Source: Nageia nagi
Lineage: Eukaryota; Pinophyta
Length of the DNA: 64,000 bases
Direction of reading: 5' to 3'
NCBI GenBank assembly: GCA_050084985.1
Contig: JBITNC010000001.1
Span: 87,296,001 to 87,360,000 of the forward strand
Numbering within the stretch: the first letter of the stretch is position 1; every line of letters begins with the position of its first letter. Positions 62,392-64,000 of the stretch are shown piece after piece. Under the pieces are notes generated by a model. It saw nothing but the letters and a program-made list of their open reading frames with translations, was not told where the DNA came from and did no database searches. A program made the position numbers and the translations under genes.

Positions 62392-63861
62392 TGAAATGTA
62401 AAATATGACTATTGTGTAAATAAAGCCAAAATAGTCAATTCTTTTGATAAATTTGAAACAACACTAATTCTAATTTTATGTGCACCATGCTATTGGTTTT
62501 CATAGCACTATATATGCCGATGATTTGGGAAATGTAAAATGACCTTAAGAAGCATCGGTGATTACGTAGAATCTCCCTTTCCGGAAGATAACCTTATGAA
62601 TAGTACTGAAGCACTAGTTGAGGCAAAGTTCATGGGATTACATGATTTGACTTGGAGTTTGAGGCTAAAAGGTTGACATTGAGAGGAATGTTGGTTATCA
62701 TGTCTACCTTCCTTGATTTCCCAATAATCTAATGAGGGGGATGTTAATGTGAATTTTAAAAATGTGTGAAAAAAATTAATTCTAAAATCTTTCACTTTAC
62801 AAGCTTACACTCCAAATAAGAGAGTTTAATTATGTTTTTGGATTTTAACAAAGGAAAACTTGCAAGATTGAAACATGAAGAATTAGTACGAGTGTTAGGG
62901 GGCCTGCCTTTACACCCTAGGATACGTCAAACCCCTATTCAATTAAGATATAAGACAAAAATTGCATAAAAGATTAAAATGAAATGATAATTACTGTAGA
63001 TGGTAACTATATGTGATTATTTTATGTTTTCTAGATTGTGTGGATACACACTTGAAGGTTTAAATGTTGTTGTTTGCTTACCTACAAAACTGTTTGGATT
63101 GTTAAGCTTTTTGAACACTAAAATGATTCCAAATTTGATCTTGGATAGTTGTGAATTTGAGCTTGATCTTGGATGATGAAGAAAACTTGCAAAAAGAATA
63201 ATAAAATATTTTTTTCAAGATGTAGCCACTTGAAAGTAATCCCATGGTGTTTTTGAAGTCTTTTCTCCATTGATTACACCAAATTAGATTTCAGTCAAGG
63301 GGCTTGGTATGGAGAGTTAGCAAGGGTAAGTGGAAGATGTCATAAGAATTTTTTTTTTTTTTTGTAATTTTTGTTTTTAAATTTTCTATATGTTGAAGTG
63401 AGAATCATGATGAATTGATGAAAATGGTTAAGTGGTGATTGATAGTCAAAGTGAATTAAGATGTGTGATGTGGTAATTAGAGATTGATGAAGCATTTGTT
63501 AAGGGATAGTTAAATGGCAATAAGGGTGACTTGACTAGAATGATTATGTAGTGAATTGTAGTTGAAGTAGTAATGAGGGTGACTAAGATAATTAGGGAAT
63601 AACAATGGTAATTATGGTGGGTTAGAGATTAATCATGGTGTATTAACTCTTGTTAGGGGAATTGGGAGACAAGTGAGGTGTGAAGACATCCACATTGGAT
63701 GTTTCATGTTTAACTCCCACTTCTTACAAACTCTTAATAGGTCCTACAAACCAATAGGTTTAAAGGATGTTAAATGTTGATTTTACCTTTTATTTATATA
63801 GATCAATGAGAAAAATATTTCGAATAAGTTGGGTGCATAGGCACGAACCTTTGTAACCTCG
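62392..63861. other. A/T-rich intergenic DNA
   Basis: No gene recognised. The 62550-62770 stretch has the look of an LTR or SINE-derived segment ('gaggcaaagttcatgggattacatgatttg', 'gagggggatgttaatgtg') but no partner or boundary was found. A poly(T) run lies at about 63350-63363. Around 63400-63620 'gtgatta/gattgatga' phrases repeat loosely. Confidence 0.45.
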
Positions 63862-64000
63862 TTATTTCTCTTCTACTTTATGCAGATGATATTGCCTTGT
63901 TAGCTAGACATTATGATGATCTTGTGAAATAATTAAATGTCCTTCAAACATTTTAAATTATATTTGATTTAACAATTAATGTAGATAAAATGAAAATTAT
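63862..64000 (+). mobile_element. LINE reverse transcriptase fragment, runs off the window
   Basis: The frame reads 'NLVISLLLYADDIALLARHYDDL', a stop, 'LNVLQTF' and 'LTINVDKMKI'. This is the YADD catalytic box of non-LTR reverse transcriptases with its usual neighbours ('LLYADDxVLLA...LxxFxxxxGLxVNxxKTK'). The YADD box is intact, but stops follow. The remainder lies beyond the end of the window. Confidence 0.85.

Noticed and set aside
1-64000. Search for CRISPR arrays, bacterial operons, tRNA and rRNA genes
   Set aside because: None seen; the tandem repeats present lack the spacer pattern of CRISPR, and the genes have spliceosomal introns.

Overview
The window looks like nuclear DNA of a land plant with a large, repeat-rich genome. 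A gymnosperm (conifer or relative) is the most likely source: A/T-rich intergenic DNA is packed with old, stop-riddled LTR and non-LTR retroelements, degenerate PPR gene pieces are scattered through it, and one of the two genes carries a 10-kb intron. No bacterial-style operon, CRISPR array, rRNA or tRNA gene was seen. The source assignment is inference from overall character.

Only two protein-coding loci are convincing, both on the + strand. (1) A laccase (multicopper oxidase) at 19877-22090, six exons, with signal peptide and all four copper-binding motifs. Its fifth exon has two, probably three, single-base deletions whose sum is one codon. (2) A tRNA N3-methylcytidine methyltransferase of the METTL2/METTL6/Trm140 family at 46670-61837, seven exons whose splice phases all fit, giving 358 residues. 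Its introns 2 (3.3 kb) and 4 (10.1 kb) are full of repeats. The two genes are unrelated in function: the first product would act in the cell wall on lignin precursors, the second on tRNA.

Layout. 1-1.7 kb: purine-rich unassigned DNA. 1.8-6.5 kb: Ty1-copia remains, an inverted LTR followed by two successive copies of the 3' internal region, each ending in a forward LTR. 6.7-7.9 kb: a PPR pseudogene containing eight 111-bp tandem units. 8.36-14.5 kb: a whole non-autonomous LTR element with gag remains and several internal tandem repeats, then a related lone LTR. 16.9-17.2 kb: a GC-rich island of possible organellar origin. 19.6-22.2 kb: laccase. 23-24 kb: LINE endonuclease remains. 24.5-26.9 kb: copia gag-protease-integrase remains. 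26.9-32.8 kb: minus-strand Ty3-gypsy element with an RNase H domain between protease and RT. 33-35.5 kb: PPR fragments. 35.7-44.7 kb: a second element related to the 8.4-kb one, invaded by a poly(A) retroinsertion with a 17-bp target duplication and by a 1577-bp solo LTR with a 5-bp target duplication. 46.7-61.8 kb: methyltransferase gene. 63.86 kb to the end: LINE reverse transcriptase running off the window.

No wholly new system could be shown. The observations most worth following are the frame breaks in the laccase, the CRE-like motif array in the solo LTR, the PPR 111-bp array, the domain order of the gypsy element, and a perfect 34-bp inverted repeat around the last exons of the methyltransferase gene.
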